Shown piece after piece: positions 47,017 through 55,151 of a stretch of 64,000 nucleotides of DNA (positions within the stretch are counted from its first letter, which is position 1; each line of letters starts with the position of its first letter). The notes under the pieces are model-generated. The model was not told the DNA's origin and ran no database searches. It worked only from the letters and a program-made list of their open reading frames with translations. The stretch lies in assembly GCA_021771695.1 (NCBI GenBank), contig JAETON010000002.1, forward strand, positions 62,001 through 126,000, written 5' to 3'. A program made the position numbers and the translations under genes. This stretch comes from Lachnospiraceae bacterium (GTDB lineage: Bacteria > Bacillota > Clostridia > Lachnospirales > Lachnospiraceae).

Positions 47017-47484
47017 TTATTTTATATTTTCATTTTTTATTAAATATTCTAAAAATGCTTCGCATCCCTCTTTTACATCCCGGTAAGTCTCATCAAAATT
47101 CCCTGTATACCAAGGATCTGAAATATCTCTTGGATGCTTGGTATAATCCAGCAATAAATGAATTTTCTGTTGTGGATCACTGCCTACAATCCTTTTCATA
47201 TTCCGCAGATTAAAATGCTCCATACCAATCAGATAATCGTATTCTTCATAATCTTGTCTGGTCATCTGAACTGCATAATGCTTTAATACGGGAATTCCTT
47301 CTTCTCTCATTTTCTGAACTGTTCCATAATGCGGACGGTTTCCTAATTCTTCCCTGCTGGTGGCAGCAGAATCAATATAAAACTGGTCCTGTAATCCCTG
47401 TCTGTTCACCATATCCTGGAAAACAAACTGTGCCATCGTTGAACGGCAAATATTGCCGTGGCAGACGAATAATACTTTTATCAT
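47017..47484 (-). CDS. low-molecular-weight protein tyrosine phosphatase
   Basis: 155 residues. The P-loop CHGNICRS (about 8-15) and the general-acid DPWYTGNFDE (about 128-137) identify the arsenate reductase/LMW-PTP fold acting on phosphotyrosine. No tyrosine kinase gene is in view. ATG with TAGGAGG 10 nt upstream. It lies just upstream of the MerR gene on the same strand, with the merR promoter inside the gap between them. Confidence 0.93.
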   Translation of the reverse strand: MIKVLFVCHGNICRSTMAQFVFQDMVNRQGLQDQFYIDSAATSREELGNRPHYGTVQKMREEGIPVLKHYAVQMTRQDYEEYDYLIGMEHFNLRNMKRIVGSDPQQKIHLLLDYTKHPRDISDPWYTGNFDETYRDVKEGCEAFLEYLIKNENIK

Positions 47485-47609
47485 AAACGAAAATCCTCCT
47501 AAACTGCCTTATGATACCTAGTTTTACTACTGCGATTATTCTATCATAAATCATGGAATTTGGGGAGGAAAATAAATATATGCTAAAATTAATAACACAT
47601 GATATTCAA

Positions 47610-47933
47610 TCAACAGATTCCCAATAACCAGTTTTTTATCACCTCATCATCTCCAGATACCGATTTCCAATTAGCAAACGTATAGAAGCTTATTTGATGA
47701 AGGTCAGAAATACCATTCCAAATATCACACCTGTAGCTCTCACTTATTCGTTCTCCATGTTCCGGCAAGTCAAAACTGATTGTCTGATACCCTTTACTTT
47801 CTGCTATCCGAGCGAAACTTTCAGCAGATCCTTTGTCAGACATTTTCCCATGAACATAAATATATGCTTTGTCAGATTTTGCTCCCCAAATAATGACAGG
47901 GATGTCCCCGATATAAAATTTTGTTGTTTTCAT
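47610..47933 (-). pseudogene. alpha/beta hydrolase with internal deletion
   Basis: 107 codons. The start fits a small alpha/beta hydrolase (AYIYVHGKMSDKGSAESF, ISFDLPEHGERI) up to TFANWKSVS, where the nucleophile region should follow. Instead it jumps to GDDEVIKNWLLGIC, a typical C-terminal end. A second fragment of a related gene at 50.46 kb has EHSFMGNGDDELIKN, showing what normally precedes GDDE. About half the protein, including the Ser nucleophile, is missing in frame (junction near 47652-47660). Confidence 0.7.
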
Positions 47934-48010
47934 CTTTCATCACCGATTACATCGTATCACTAGAAAATGGCGTTCTCAATATACTGTCACTTACAGAAGT
48001 GTTTTTTACC

Positions 48011-48045
48011 CAAAAGAGAGGTCGCAAAACTACGACCTCTCGGAA
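48011..48045 (-). terminator. terminator after CD3324-family gene
   Basis: Perfect 9-10 bp stem GAGAGGTCG/CGACCTCTC followed by TTTTGGG on the minus strand. Confidence 0.72.
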
Positions 48046-48046
48046 A

Positions 48047-48310
48047 TTATTTCTCATATATGATTTTTCTGATTGAATGAACAGAAAGATAATAAATATC
48101 AGCTAATTCATCAACACTTTTTCCCTGCTGATAATCTTTTCTTATTTTCCTGTTCCTCTGTTCAATCTCATATTTACAACCGCTTAATTCGCCCCATTTC
48201 TTTTTGTTGTCTTTTCTTGAGGGAACATAAATATATCCGCCTTGTATATAACTTTGCAATTCTTCAACTAAAGCAATGGGGAGCACCGAATCCGCTTTGA
48301 TATATTTCAT
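48047..48310 (-). CDS. CD3324 family small HTH protein
   Basis: 87 residues. MKYIKADSVLPIALVEELQSYIQGGYIYVPSRK with a W-G-E pair and a C-terminal helix-turn-helix (GKSVDELADIYYLSVHSIRKII). It matches the widespread clostridial CD3324-type proteins of unknown function. Probably a DNA-binding regulator. It is downstream of the acetyltransferase gene (about 30 bp) and ends in a hairpin. Confidence 0.82.
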   Translation of the reverse strand: MKYIKADSVLPIALVEELQSYIQGGYIYVPSRKDNKKKWGELSGCKYEIEQRNRKIRKDYQQGKSVDELADIYYLSVHSIRKIIYEK

Positions 48311-48340
48311 GCAGGCTCACTCCTTATATCACCGTCCTAA

Positions 48341-48979
48341 TTATATGGATTGTTTTAACCGTTCAATGTTTCCGCTCTGTATCGCACTAATATTTCTTGC
48401 GATTCTTTCCTCAGACCAGTTCCACCACTGAATTTCCAATAATTCAGAAATGGTTTCTTCTGGAAATCGTTTCTTTATTGGTTTTGCTGGAACACCGCCA
48501 ACAATCGTATATGGCGGAACATCTTTTGTGACAACTGCACGAGTCCCAATGATTGCTCCGTCTCCGATGGTGACACCAGCTAAAATAACAGCTTCATAAC
48601 CAATCCAAACATCATTTCCGATAATAATATCACCCTTATTATCCCACGCTTTCGTTACGTCTTTCTTTTCTAATTCCCATTCCTCAAAAAATAATGGGAA
48701 TGGATAAGCAGACAATGAAGACAGCGTATGATTGGCACTGTTAAAAAGAAATTTTGCACCACAGGCAATGGAACAAAATTTTCCAATCTGCAATTTGTCA
48801 TGGTTGATCGGATAGTGATATAATACGTTGTTTTTCTCAAATAACGTTGGATCATTTACAAAATCATTGTACATTGTAAAGTCTCCAACTGTTATATTGG
48901 GATTTGTGATTACATGTTTTAAATAAATTGTTTCTTTATCTCCTGTACGGGGATAAATCTGTTTTACTGGAATAGTCAT
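48341..48979 (-). CDS. CatB/Vat-type hexapeptide-repeat O-acetyltransferase
   Basis: 212 residues of left-handed beta helix. Signatures: [12 protein letters not shown], the catalytic-His segment [15 protein letters not shown], the hexapeptide repeats [20 protein letters not shown] and [17 protein letters not shown], and [13 protein letters not shown]. The family includes xenobiotic acetyltransferases for streptogramin A (Vat) and chloramphenicol (CatB), but many members are uncharacterised; resistance is not established. The ATG (48979) follows AGGAGG; a TTG six codons earlier overlaps the ribosome site. A degenerate copy of its 3-prime part lies at 51.6 kb. Confidence 0.87.
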   Translation of the reverse strand: MTIPVKQIYPRTGDKETIYLKHVITNPNITVGDFTMYNDFVNDPTLFEKNNVLYHYPINHDKLQIGKFCSIACGAKFLFNSANHTLSSLSAYPFPLFFEEWELEKKDVTKAWDNKGDIIIGNDVWIGYEAVILAGVTIGDGAIIGTRAVVTKDVPPYTIVGGVPAKPIKKRFPEETISELLEIQWWNWSEERIARNISAIQSGNIERLKQSI

Positions 48980-49069
48980 TTGAAATCCTCCTGTCAATTT
49001 GAATAATGTTTATTTAACTATTCCAGATAAAGCAACGCAGAGTTTCACCGAAACCACCTCTCTTTTAAA

Positions 49070-49384
49070 TTAAAGACAATTATATATGTTGTTCAATTGG
49101 AAGATAATAACCATGTGACATTTCTTCAAAATATCACATCCCTCATTAAATTGCTCAAAGCCTTGTATAACCAGAAATCTCCCCTTATAAGTCGTAATCA
49201 CCACTTTATTATTATCAATGACCTCATAGAACCTTTTATCACTTATCTGGCTATTTAAATCTAGTGAAACTCCAATACTAGTATCGAACAGAAAAATTCC
49301 TAACACCAATGCCTAGCCCCAAAATATTCCATATATTGTTACTAATATACTTTTTAATTTTTTTACTTTATTGGTATTATCCAT
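49070..49384 (-). pseudogene. small membrane protein interrupted by in-frame TAG
   Basis: I do not recognise the family. Starting at the ATG 49382-49384 (GAGAG upstream) the frame reads MDNTNKVKKLKSILVTIYGI then FWG, TAG, then ALVLGIFLFDTSIG... and on to YNCL. The stop falls within a hydrophobic segment of what would be a 104-codon single-pass protein. The downstream part has ISDKRFYEVIDNNKVVITTY. Either a fresh nonsense mutation or two unrelated pieces; no start codon with a ribosome site lies after the TAG. Confidence 0.45.
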
Positions 49385-49454
49385 TATTATCTCTCTTAAT
49401 ACTGCCGTTAACAATTATATTCTGAAACAAACATTCTCCGCCTCTGTTGTATTT

Positions 49455-50348
49455 TTATTGTTCTAACATCGCCAAATAACTATCCAACCTTACATTCACA
49501 TACCCAGCAAATAGCTTTTCCATTGCATCCAGATTATGTTTTCCGTGATATTCATCAAAAGCATTATAATAAGCAATCCGATCTGCAAATTTAATGTCAA
49601 TCGGCGGATACCCGGCTTTCATCAATTCTAAATTTACAAGCAGCCGTCCTGTCCGGCCATTCCCATCAATAAAAGGATGGATTCTCTCAAATTTGATATG
49701 AAACCGTGCAAGCCGAGGAATGATGTGCTCTTTGCTGTTCCTATAAGACTCCAGCAGCTGTTCCATCTTAGGTTGAATCAGATATGGCTGCACAGGCTCA
49801 TTCTTTGCACCCATAATTCTTACCGGAACTCTTCTGTAAACGCCGCGGTCATCCTTCTTATCAACCAATACCAGATAATGAATCTGTTTAATAATACTCT
49901 CCGATAACGGTACCTGATCCTTTACCAAATCCCGCACAAAATCAAAGGCCTCCTTATGTCCGACCGCTTCCATGTGGTCTTTCAGCGGCTTCTGATCAAT
50001 CGTCAAACCACGTAACACCATATCTGTCTCACGCAGGGTCAGCGTGTTTCCCTCAATCGCATTAGAATTATAGGTATATTCAACTACAAATTCCTCTGTC
50101 AGCCGCTCCACCTCTCCCTCTGTCAAAGGACGTCTGGAATCCAGTTCATTTTTTTTCCTGTCAATTACCGCAAGCAGACTTTCTGCGGTTTTATATCTGC
50201 CGTCCTCCGGTTTCTTCGCATCTGCAGGAATCTTCCAACTACGCCCTTCGCGGGTAACGCCCGAAATCTTCCCTTGTGAACATAATATACGAACTCTTCT
50301 ATCTGAAATGCCCCATTTTTCCGCTGCCTGCTTCACTGTCATGTACAT
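49455..50348 (-). CDS. HTH-Fic protein 1, predicted AMP-transferase
   Basis: 297 residues. N-terminal excisionase/MerR-like HTH (MTVKQAAEKWGISDRRVRIL, about 3-50), then a Fic domain. The inhibitory helix motif (S/T)xxxE(G/N) is seen as SNAIEG (about 95-105) ahead of the core, as in class II Fic enzymes. The catalytic motif HPFIDGNGRTGR is complete. Fic enzymes transfer AMP to Ser/Thr/Tyr of target proteins. Three direct repeats lie in the promoter region. ATG at 50348 follows GAGGTG; a second ATG is two codons on. Confidence 0.9.
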   Translation of the reverse strand: MYMTVKQAAEKWGISDRRVRILCSQGKISGVTREGRSWKIPADAKKPEDGRYKTAESLLAVIDRKKNELDSRRPLTEGEVERLTEEFVVEYTYNSNAIEGNTLTLRETDMVLRGLTIDQKPLKDHMEAVGHKEAFDFVRDLVKDQVPLSESIIKQIHYLVLVDKKDDRGVYRRVPVRIMGAKNEPVQPYLIQPKMEQLLESYRNSKEHIIPRLARFHIKFERIHPFIDGNGRTGRLLVNLELMKAGYPPIDIKFADRIAYYNAFDEYHGKHNLDAMEKLFAGYVNVRLDSYLAMLEQ

Positions 50349-50373
50349 AAATCTACACCTCACTTCGAACAGT

Positions 50374-50439
50374 AGTATGCCCCATTATCGGAACAATATC
50401 AACGCTATCGGAATAATATTTTTTATTTATCGGAACAAT
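50374..50439 (-). promoter_or_regulatory. Fic 1 promoter with three TATCGG direct repeats
   Basis: The + strand reads TTATCGGAACAAT (50385-50397), CTATCGGAATAAT (50405-50417) and TTATCGGAACAAT (50427-50439), 20-22 bp apart, all in one orientation. The first lies between candidate minus-strand -35 TTGATA (50397-50402) and -10 CATACT (50374-50379). Probable operators for an HTH protein, likely Fic 1 itself. Confidence 0.6.
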
Positions 50440-50451
50440 ACAAAAGTCCGG

Positions 50452-50516
50452 GAGATACAATTTTTTATCAACTCATCATCTCCATTTCCCATAAAAGAAT
50501 GTTCCCTATTATCGTT
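50452..50516 (-). pseudogene. fragment of alpha/beta hydrolase C terminus
   Basis: About 20 codons reading REHSFMGNGDDELIKNCI. Over 25 nt (50461-50485) it matches 24 bases of the end of the deleted hydrolase gene at 47632-47656. Only this C-terminal scrap remains. Confidence 0.5.
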
Positions 50517-50597
50517 TAAATTCTCAATTATTAACATCCAAATCTGATGATTTTTTGAGACTTTGGGAATGACACAGTGGCATTCTTAAATATAGTT

Positions 50598-51488
50598 TTA
50601 ATACGCAATCCGAAAGTAATCCAAATATGCCTTATATCGATCCTGTGCCATTAGACAAGTATCTGTCAAATATCCTTTTTCATTGTTCCATTCTTTCAAT
50701 CCACGGTAATAAAACATTTTCAAATTATCCTCAATGATAAACGGAACAATATTATATTTCAGGCACTCCTTAAACATAATCAATCTGCCAACACGGCCAT
50801 TGCCATCCTGAAATGGATGGATTCTTTCAAACTTAACATGGAATTCCAAAATATCTTCCAAAGTCTTTTCTTCTTTTGAATTGTATTCAAACAACAATGC
50901 TTTCATCTTATCAGCAACTTCTTCCGGAAGTGCAGTATCCATTTCACCAACTTCATTGGGCAGCTTCTTATAATCACCTACAGAGAACCAATCTTTTCTG
51001 GAATCACTGGTTCCATTCTTCAAAATCAAATGCAGTTTCTTGATGAACTTTTCTGACAATGTCGCTTTGGCATTGCCGATGATCATGTCGATACAGCAGA
51101 AGTGGTTTGCTGTTTCAACCACATCATCCACGTTAAGAACTTCATTTTCCATACCAATGGTATTCGTTTCAAAAATATATCTGGTCTGATCATGTGTCAG
51201 GCGACTGCCTTCGATATGATTTGAGTTGTATGTCAAATCAATCTGTGTCTTATGGTAAATGCCGCCGGAATATTTATTTGCTTTCTCATCCTGCAGAATA
51301 TCTAACAGTGTTTTGGGCTGCTCTTTCCGTTTATTGATACGTTCCGGTTTTTCTGCATTCTCCGGAATATTCCAAGTCTTTCCGGTAAGAAAAGCTCCAT
51401 TTACACGCCCCTGGGCACAGTAGTTCCTTACGCTACGTTCCGACACATTCCATTTTTTCGCCATTTCAGTAACTGAAAGATATCGCAT
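50598..51488 (-). CDS. HTH-Fic protein 2, predicted AMP-transferase
   Basis: 296 residues, paralogue of the neighbouring Fic gene: N-terminal HTH (MRYLSVTEMAKKWNVSERSV, about 1-50), inhibitory motif SNHIEG in TYNSNHIEGSRL (about 90), and catalytic HPFQDGNGRVGR near 225-236. It lacks signal peptide. The two products differ throughout, so this is not a recent copy. ATG at 51488 is 7 nt after GGAGG. Two direct repeats overlap its promoter. A toxin, stress or phage-related regulatory role is possible but not shown. Confidence 0.9.
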   Translation of the reverse strand: MRYLSVTEMAKKWNVSERSVRNYCAQGRVNGAFLTGKTWNIPENAEKPERINKRKEQPKTLLDILQDEKANKYSGGIYHKTQIDLTYNSNHIEGSRLTHDQTRYIFETNTIGMENEVLNVDDVVETANHFCCIDMIIGNAKATLSEKFIKKLHLILKNGTSDSRKDWFSVGDYKKLPNEVGEMDTALPEEVADKMKALLFEYNSKEEKTLEDILEFHVKFERIHPFQDGNGRVGRLIMFKECLKYNIVPFIIEDNLKMFYYRGLKEWNNEKGYLTDTCLMAQDRYKAYLDYFRIAY

Positions 51489-51519
51489 ATGATTTCCTCC
51501 ATTAATTTCAAAATGATTT

Positions 51520-51567
51520 TCACACTATTCTACGTATATTGTATCACACTATCGGCAATTAATCCAA
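51520..51567 (-). promoter_or_regulatory. Fic 2 promoter with TCACACTAT direct repeats
   Basis: Minus-strand -35 TTGGAT (51562-51567) and -10 TACAAT (51538-51543), 18 bp apart. The + strand repeat TCACACTAT occurs at 51544-51552, inside the spacer, and 51520-51528, near the start of transcription. A TATCGG half-site like those of Fic 1 adjoins the first repeat. Confidence 0.6.
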
Positions 51568-51632
51568 CGGCATTTTTGTTGCTCACACATATTTTTGCCG
51601 TTCTTGGAAGGCAAGAACAAAAATTACGACCT

Positions 51633-51737
51633 CTTTCTTTCCTCAGGTCAGTTCCACCACTGAATTTTCAATAATGCAGAAATAGTTTCTTCCGGAAATC
51701 ATTTCTTTCTTGGTTTTGCCAGAACACCTCCAACAAT
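51633..51737 (-). pseudogene. degenerate copy of the acetyltransferase 3-prime region
   Basis: About 105 bp align without gaps to 48402-48506 of the CatB/Vat-like gene with roughly 11 mismatches by my count. The minus-strand reading gives IVGGVLAKPRKK, a TGA stop, then FPEETISALLKIQWWN and another TGA. No more of the gene follows. Confidence 0.75.
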
Positions 51738-51755
51738 CTGTTCTATTCTATCACC

Positions 51756-52817
51756 TTACATCTCTAAATTCTTGCTCTCAAAATAATCAATCTGCATAGC
51801 ATGGCGTACATCCGCAAGGGTTTTCGCAGCGGTTTCTCTGGCTGACATACTTCCTGCTTTCAAAATATCATACACTTCAGGCAAACGTTGTTCCCACATT
51901 TGACGGCGCTCCCGAATAGGGGCAAGCTCTGTCTGCATTACATGATTTAGGAATCTTTTTACTTTCATATCGCCCAATCCACCACGCTGATAATGCTCTT
52001 TCAATTCGTCCAGATTCTGATATTCCGGCAAAAACTCCGCAAAGTATTCCGGCTTGCAAAAAGCATCCAAATAGGTAAACACCGGGTTACCCTCCACATG
52101 ACCAGGATCACTAACTTTTAAGTGCGTTGGATCTGTAAACATGGACATAATCTTTTCCTGTATTACTTCTGGTTCATCGGAGAGATAAATACAGTTACCC
52201 AGCGATTTGCTCATTTTCGCTTTTCCATCAATACCAGGCAGACGCAGACAAGCGCTGTTAGACGGCAGAACAATTTCCGGCTCCGTCAATGTTTCACCAT
52301 ACACAGAATTAAATTTATGGACAATCTCCTTACACTGTTCCAACATAGGAAGCTGATCCTCACCTACCGGCACCGCTGTTGCACGAAAAGCTGTAATATC
52401 CGCAGCCTGGCTAATCGGATAGCAGAAAAAGCCTACTGGAATACTTGCTTCAAAATTACGCTGTTTAATTTCTGATTTTACTGTTGGATTACGCTGCACA
52501 CGAGAAACCGTAACCAGATTCATATAATAAAATGTCAGCTCGGTCAGCTCCGGCACCATAGACTGAATAAAAATCGTAGCTTTTTCAGGATCAATCCCAC
52601 AAGCCAGATAATCCAACGCCACTTCTTTAATATTCTGTCTGACACGCTCCGGATGCTCCGCATTATCTGTCAGTGCTTGTGCATCAGCAATCATAATATA
52701 AATTTCATCATAATTTCCTGTATTTTGTAATAAAACACGCTCCTTGAGTGATCCTGCATAATGTCCTACATGAAGCCGCCCTGTCGGACGGTCACCTGTT
52801 AAAATAATTTTCTTCAT
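51756..52817 (-). CDS. trpS: tryptophanyl-tRNA synthetase
   Basis: 353 residues, class I. HIGH-type motif PTGRLHVGHYAGSL (about 11-24) and KMSKS in GKAKMSKSLGN (about 200-210), with ITAFRATAVPVGEDQLPMLE binding the tryptophan and tRNA. Charges tRNA(Trp), which also governs the trp T-box. Its own leader (52818-53212) shows no T-box. ATG with GGAGAAAG. Sequence is of the long-KMSKS-loop type frequently found as a second or mobile copy in Firmicutes; whether another trpS exists cannot be seen. Confidence 0.95.
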   Translation of the reverse strand: MKKIILTGDRPTGRLHVGHYAGSLKERVLLQNTGNYDEIYIMIADAQALTDNAEHPERVRQNIKEVALDYLACGIDPEKATIFIQSMVPELTELTFYYMNLVTVSRVQRNPTVKSEIKQRNFEASIPVGFFCYPISQAADITAFRATAVPVGEDQLPMLEQCKEIVHKFNSVYGETLTEPEIVLPSNSACLRLPGIDGKAKMSKSLGNCIYLSDEPEVIQEKIMSMFTDPTHLKVSDPGHVEGNPVFTYLDAFCKPEYFAEFLPEYQNLDELKEHYQRGGLGDMKVKRFLNHVMQTELAPIRERRQMWEQRLPEVYDILKAGSMSARETAAKTLADVRHAMQIDYFESKNLEM

Positions 52818-53212
52818 TTTTAATCTTTCTCCAATCTATTTTCTTCTAATAACTCTGTTTCCTATGTTTTCAACATAAGTTATCGAAATACGTGTCTGCA
52901 TTTCTTTGTAATTTTTAATACCCGATCTATCTCCATAAGGACTTTCTCGGGCTCTGATATAACATGGAGTACATTGCTCTTCCCTCTAAATCTCAATAAA
53001 AAAATACACGGCAGCATGAAACCCGTATTTACATAATACTATCAAAGACATTATAACAAGCAATCCGAACAAAAGAAAGTAGACATTTGCAGACAGCTAG
53101 ATATATTACGACTGGATTTTGTAAAATTTTCTATAACCTGTAAAGACATTGAATGAAAGGATGATTATATACTCTATTCTATTAAAAAACACTAATCATG
53201 TGATTTTTCATC
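52818..53212. other. 395-bp intergenic region upstream of trpS
   Basis: AT-rich, no convincing gene. On the minus strand an imperfect hairpin AAATACGG/CCGTGTATTT with a T-run (about 52998-53030) could be a terminator for the alcohol dehydrogenase or an attenuator in the trpS leader. A TATAAT-like box lies just before it. No T-box consensus was found. Confidence 0.4.
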
Positions 53213-54379
53213 TTACATACTATCCTTCAAAATATCCAGTACTTCATCATGGTTCAGTATTTTATATCCACCTTCCATAATGAAGGTTCCATCTGCAATA
53301 CCATTCAGCATTTCCTCCATTACGCCCAACTCACGCAGATTCATAACAAGTCCCAGTTCTTTCATCCAGTTTTCCATACATGAAAGTCCTTCTGCAGCAA
53401 TTTGTTCATCTGTTTTACCATTTTCTTCAACGTCCCATACATTCACTGCAAAACGGCGGAACTTGGAAAGACCATAAGGACAAATGTACCGATAATAGGC
53501 CAGTGAAACCGCAGCCAGTGTCATACCGTGGGCAGCATCGGTGTAAGCCCCCACAGACTGCCCTAGCATATGCACCATCCAGTCAGTAGCTTTTCCTTGT
53601 GCAATCAGTGTATTGAGTGCCCATGTCGCCGTCCACATGATATTAGACCTTGCCTCATAATCCTCCGAATTCTGAAGGGCAATTCTAGAACTGTGGATGA
53701 CTGATTTCATCAGCGCTTCGCTGATATAATCGCTTGTATTGTCATCCTTGCCAGAAAAATATTGCTCGCAGATATGGTTAAAAATATCATAAATACCAGA
53801 TGCCATCTGATATTTTGGCACGGTAAAGGTAAATTTAGGATTCAGAACCGCAAACTTCGGCATTACATTATCACCAAATACATGCCCGATCTTTAGTTTC
53901 TGTTCATGGTTAGTGATGACTGCACCACCGTTCATCTCGCTTCCAGTTCCTACCATCGTCAGTACGCAGCCCACAGGAACAATTTCACAGTCGGGTTCCT
54001 CAAAGCGAATATAATACTTCTCCCACGGGTCTTCGTTACAATGAACAGAGACAGAAACTGCCTTTGCATAATCACAGCAGGAACCGCCGCCCACTGCCAA
54101 GAGAAAATCCACCTGATTTTCTCTTGCGATCTGAACACCCTCCATTAGCTTTTCTACTGTCGGATTCGGCATAACTCCCCCATCCTCAATGACAATCTTG
54201 CCATTGGTTTTTAAAAGTTTTATTACCTGATCATAGATTCCATTTTTCTTAATGGAACCACCGCCATAAATCAGTTGGACCGTCTTTCCATATTTGGGGA
54301 GCTCCTCGCTAAGATACTTGAGCGAATCCTCTCCAAAATAAAGTTTTGTCGGGTTTGAATATACAAAATTTCCTAACAT
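53213..54379 (-). CDS. iron-containing alcohol dehydrogenase (BdhA/YqhD type)
   Basis: 388 residues. NADPH-dependent aldehyde/alcohol dehydrogenase related to butanol dehydrogenase. Coenzyme-binding GGGSCCDYAKA; metal ligands in GIYDIFNHICEQYF (Asp, His), HMLGQSVGAYTDAAHG (two His). Also TMVGTGSEMNGGAVI. Reduces toxic or fermentative aldehydes in the cytoplasm. Same strand and order as two flavodoxin genes and a LysR gene, and may be part of a redox-responsive set. AGGAGG precedes the ATG. Confidence 0.92.
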   Translation of the reverse strand: MLGNFVYSNPTKLYFGEDSLKYLSEELPKYGKTVQLIYGGGSIKKNGIYDQVIKLLKTNGKIVIEDGGVMPNPTVEKLMEGVQIARENQVDFLLAVGGGSCCDYAKAVSVSVHCNEDPWEKYYIRFEEPDCEIVPVGCVLTMVGTGSEMNGGAVITNHEQKLKIGHVFGDNVMPKFAVLNPKFTFTVPKYQMASGIYDIFNHICEQYFSGKDDNTSDYISEALMKSVIHSSRIALQNSEDYEARSNIMWTATWALNTLIAQGKATDWMVHMLGQSVGAYTDAAHGMTLAAVSLAYYRYICPYGLSKFRRFAVNVWDVEENGKTDEQIAAEGLSCMENWMKELGLVMNLRELGVMEEMLNGIADGTFIMEGGYKILNHDEVLDILKDSM

Positions 54380-54444
54380 AATTTTATTCCTCCTTCATCC
54401 TGATAAATTTCTTGTGCCATTTCTTCTTTTGTAACACTGTGTTC

Positions 54445-54936
54445 TCACTTTACGGGCAATTTATTTTCTCGCAGCCATACTTTCAGCTCTGTCTGAGACA
54501 AAGAACCATTCAGCATTTTCCCTGGAAGCAGCACAGCACCAGGACAGCTCGGTGCAAGTTTTTCATTTGTTTTGCCCATACCGCTGCCTCCAGAGGTAGC
54601 GAAAGGAACAATCGTTTTTCCTGAAAAATCATAGCTTTCCAGGAAGGAGTTGATAATCGTTGGAGCAACATACCACCAAATAGGGAAACCCACAAACACC
54701 ACATCATACTGCTCCATATCCATCATTTTCCCAGAAATAGCAGGCCGGGAAACAGGATTGTTCATTTCTACACTGCTTCGGCTTTTCTTATTTGTCCAAT
54801 CAAGATCTGCTTTGCTGTAAGGAACCTCAGGTTTGATTTCATAAAGATCCGCACCTGCTGTCTCTGCCAGCTTCCAAGCTGCTTTTGCAGTTACTCCACT
54901 TGCCGAAAAATACGCTACTAACATTTTCTTGCTCAT
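54445..54936 (-). CDS. flavodoxin
   Basis: 163 residues. Long-chain-like flavodoxin fold: [21 protein letters not shown] (phosphate loop for FMN), [16 protein letters not shown], and [18 protein letters not shown]. Probably a cytoplasmic electron carrier or FMN-dependent reductase. ATG (54936) is 9 nt after GGAGG. It is a paralogue of the lipoprotein flavodoxin encoded about 220 bp upstream. Downstream lies the alcohol dehydrogenase. Confidence 0.92.
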   Translation of the reverse strand: MSKKMLVAYFSASGVTAKAAWKLAETAGADLYEIKPEVPYSKADLDWTNKKSRSSVEMNNPVSRPAISGKMMDMEQYDVVFVGFPIWWYVAPTIINSFLESYDFSGKTIVPFATSGGSGMGKTNEKLAPSCPGAVLLPGKMLNGSLSQTELKVWLRENKLPVK

Positions 54937-55027
54937 CAAAAATACCTCCATAAATTTCTATGATTTAATTATCTGAAAGGTTTTCCACCTTCCTGTTTTT
55001 TCTCTCCAGATAAAAAGAATCGCCCGG

Positions 55028-55141
55028 ATTATCCAATCACTGTAATAAAAACCGGTCCCATGGCAACACCCGCCAAAGCGGCCAATGACTATATGCTTTG
55101 CGCTACACCATTTGGTATAGCAACATTCAAAATTCTAGTAA
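55028..55141 (-). pseudogene. scrap of a MATE-like transporter gene
   Basis: The minus-strand reading FTRILNVAIPNGVAQSI, TAG, SLAALAGVAMGPVFITVIG, stop recalls MATE transporters (ILxIxIPNGxxxS and VFITVIGQ). Only about 38 codons with two stops, between the two flavodoxin genes. Weak, by recollection of the family. Confidence 0.35.
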
Positions 55142-55151
55142 ATCCAAACAG

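Noticed and set aside
48341..48979. Calling the acetyltransferase a streptogramin or chloramphenicol resistance gene
   Set aside because: The family contains many unrelated members; sequence alone does not show drug specificity.
51600..51619. Inverted repeat GTTCTTG/CAAGAAC upstream of Fic 2
   Set aside because: Lacks a T-run on either strand and is not near the promoter elements; no role could be supported.
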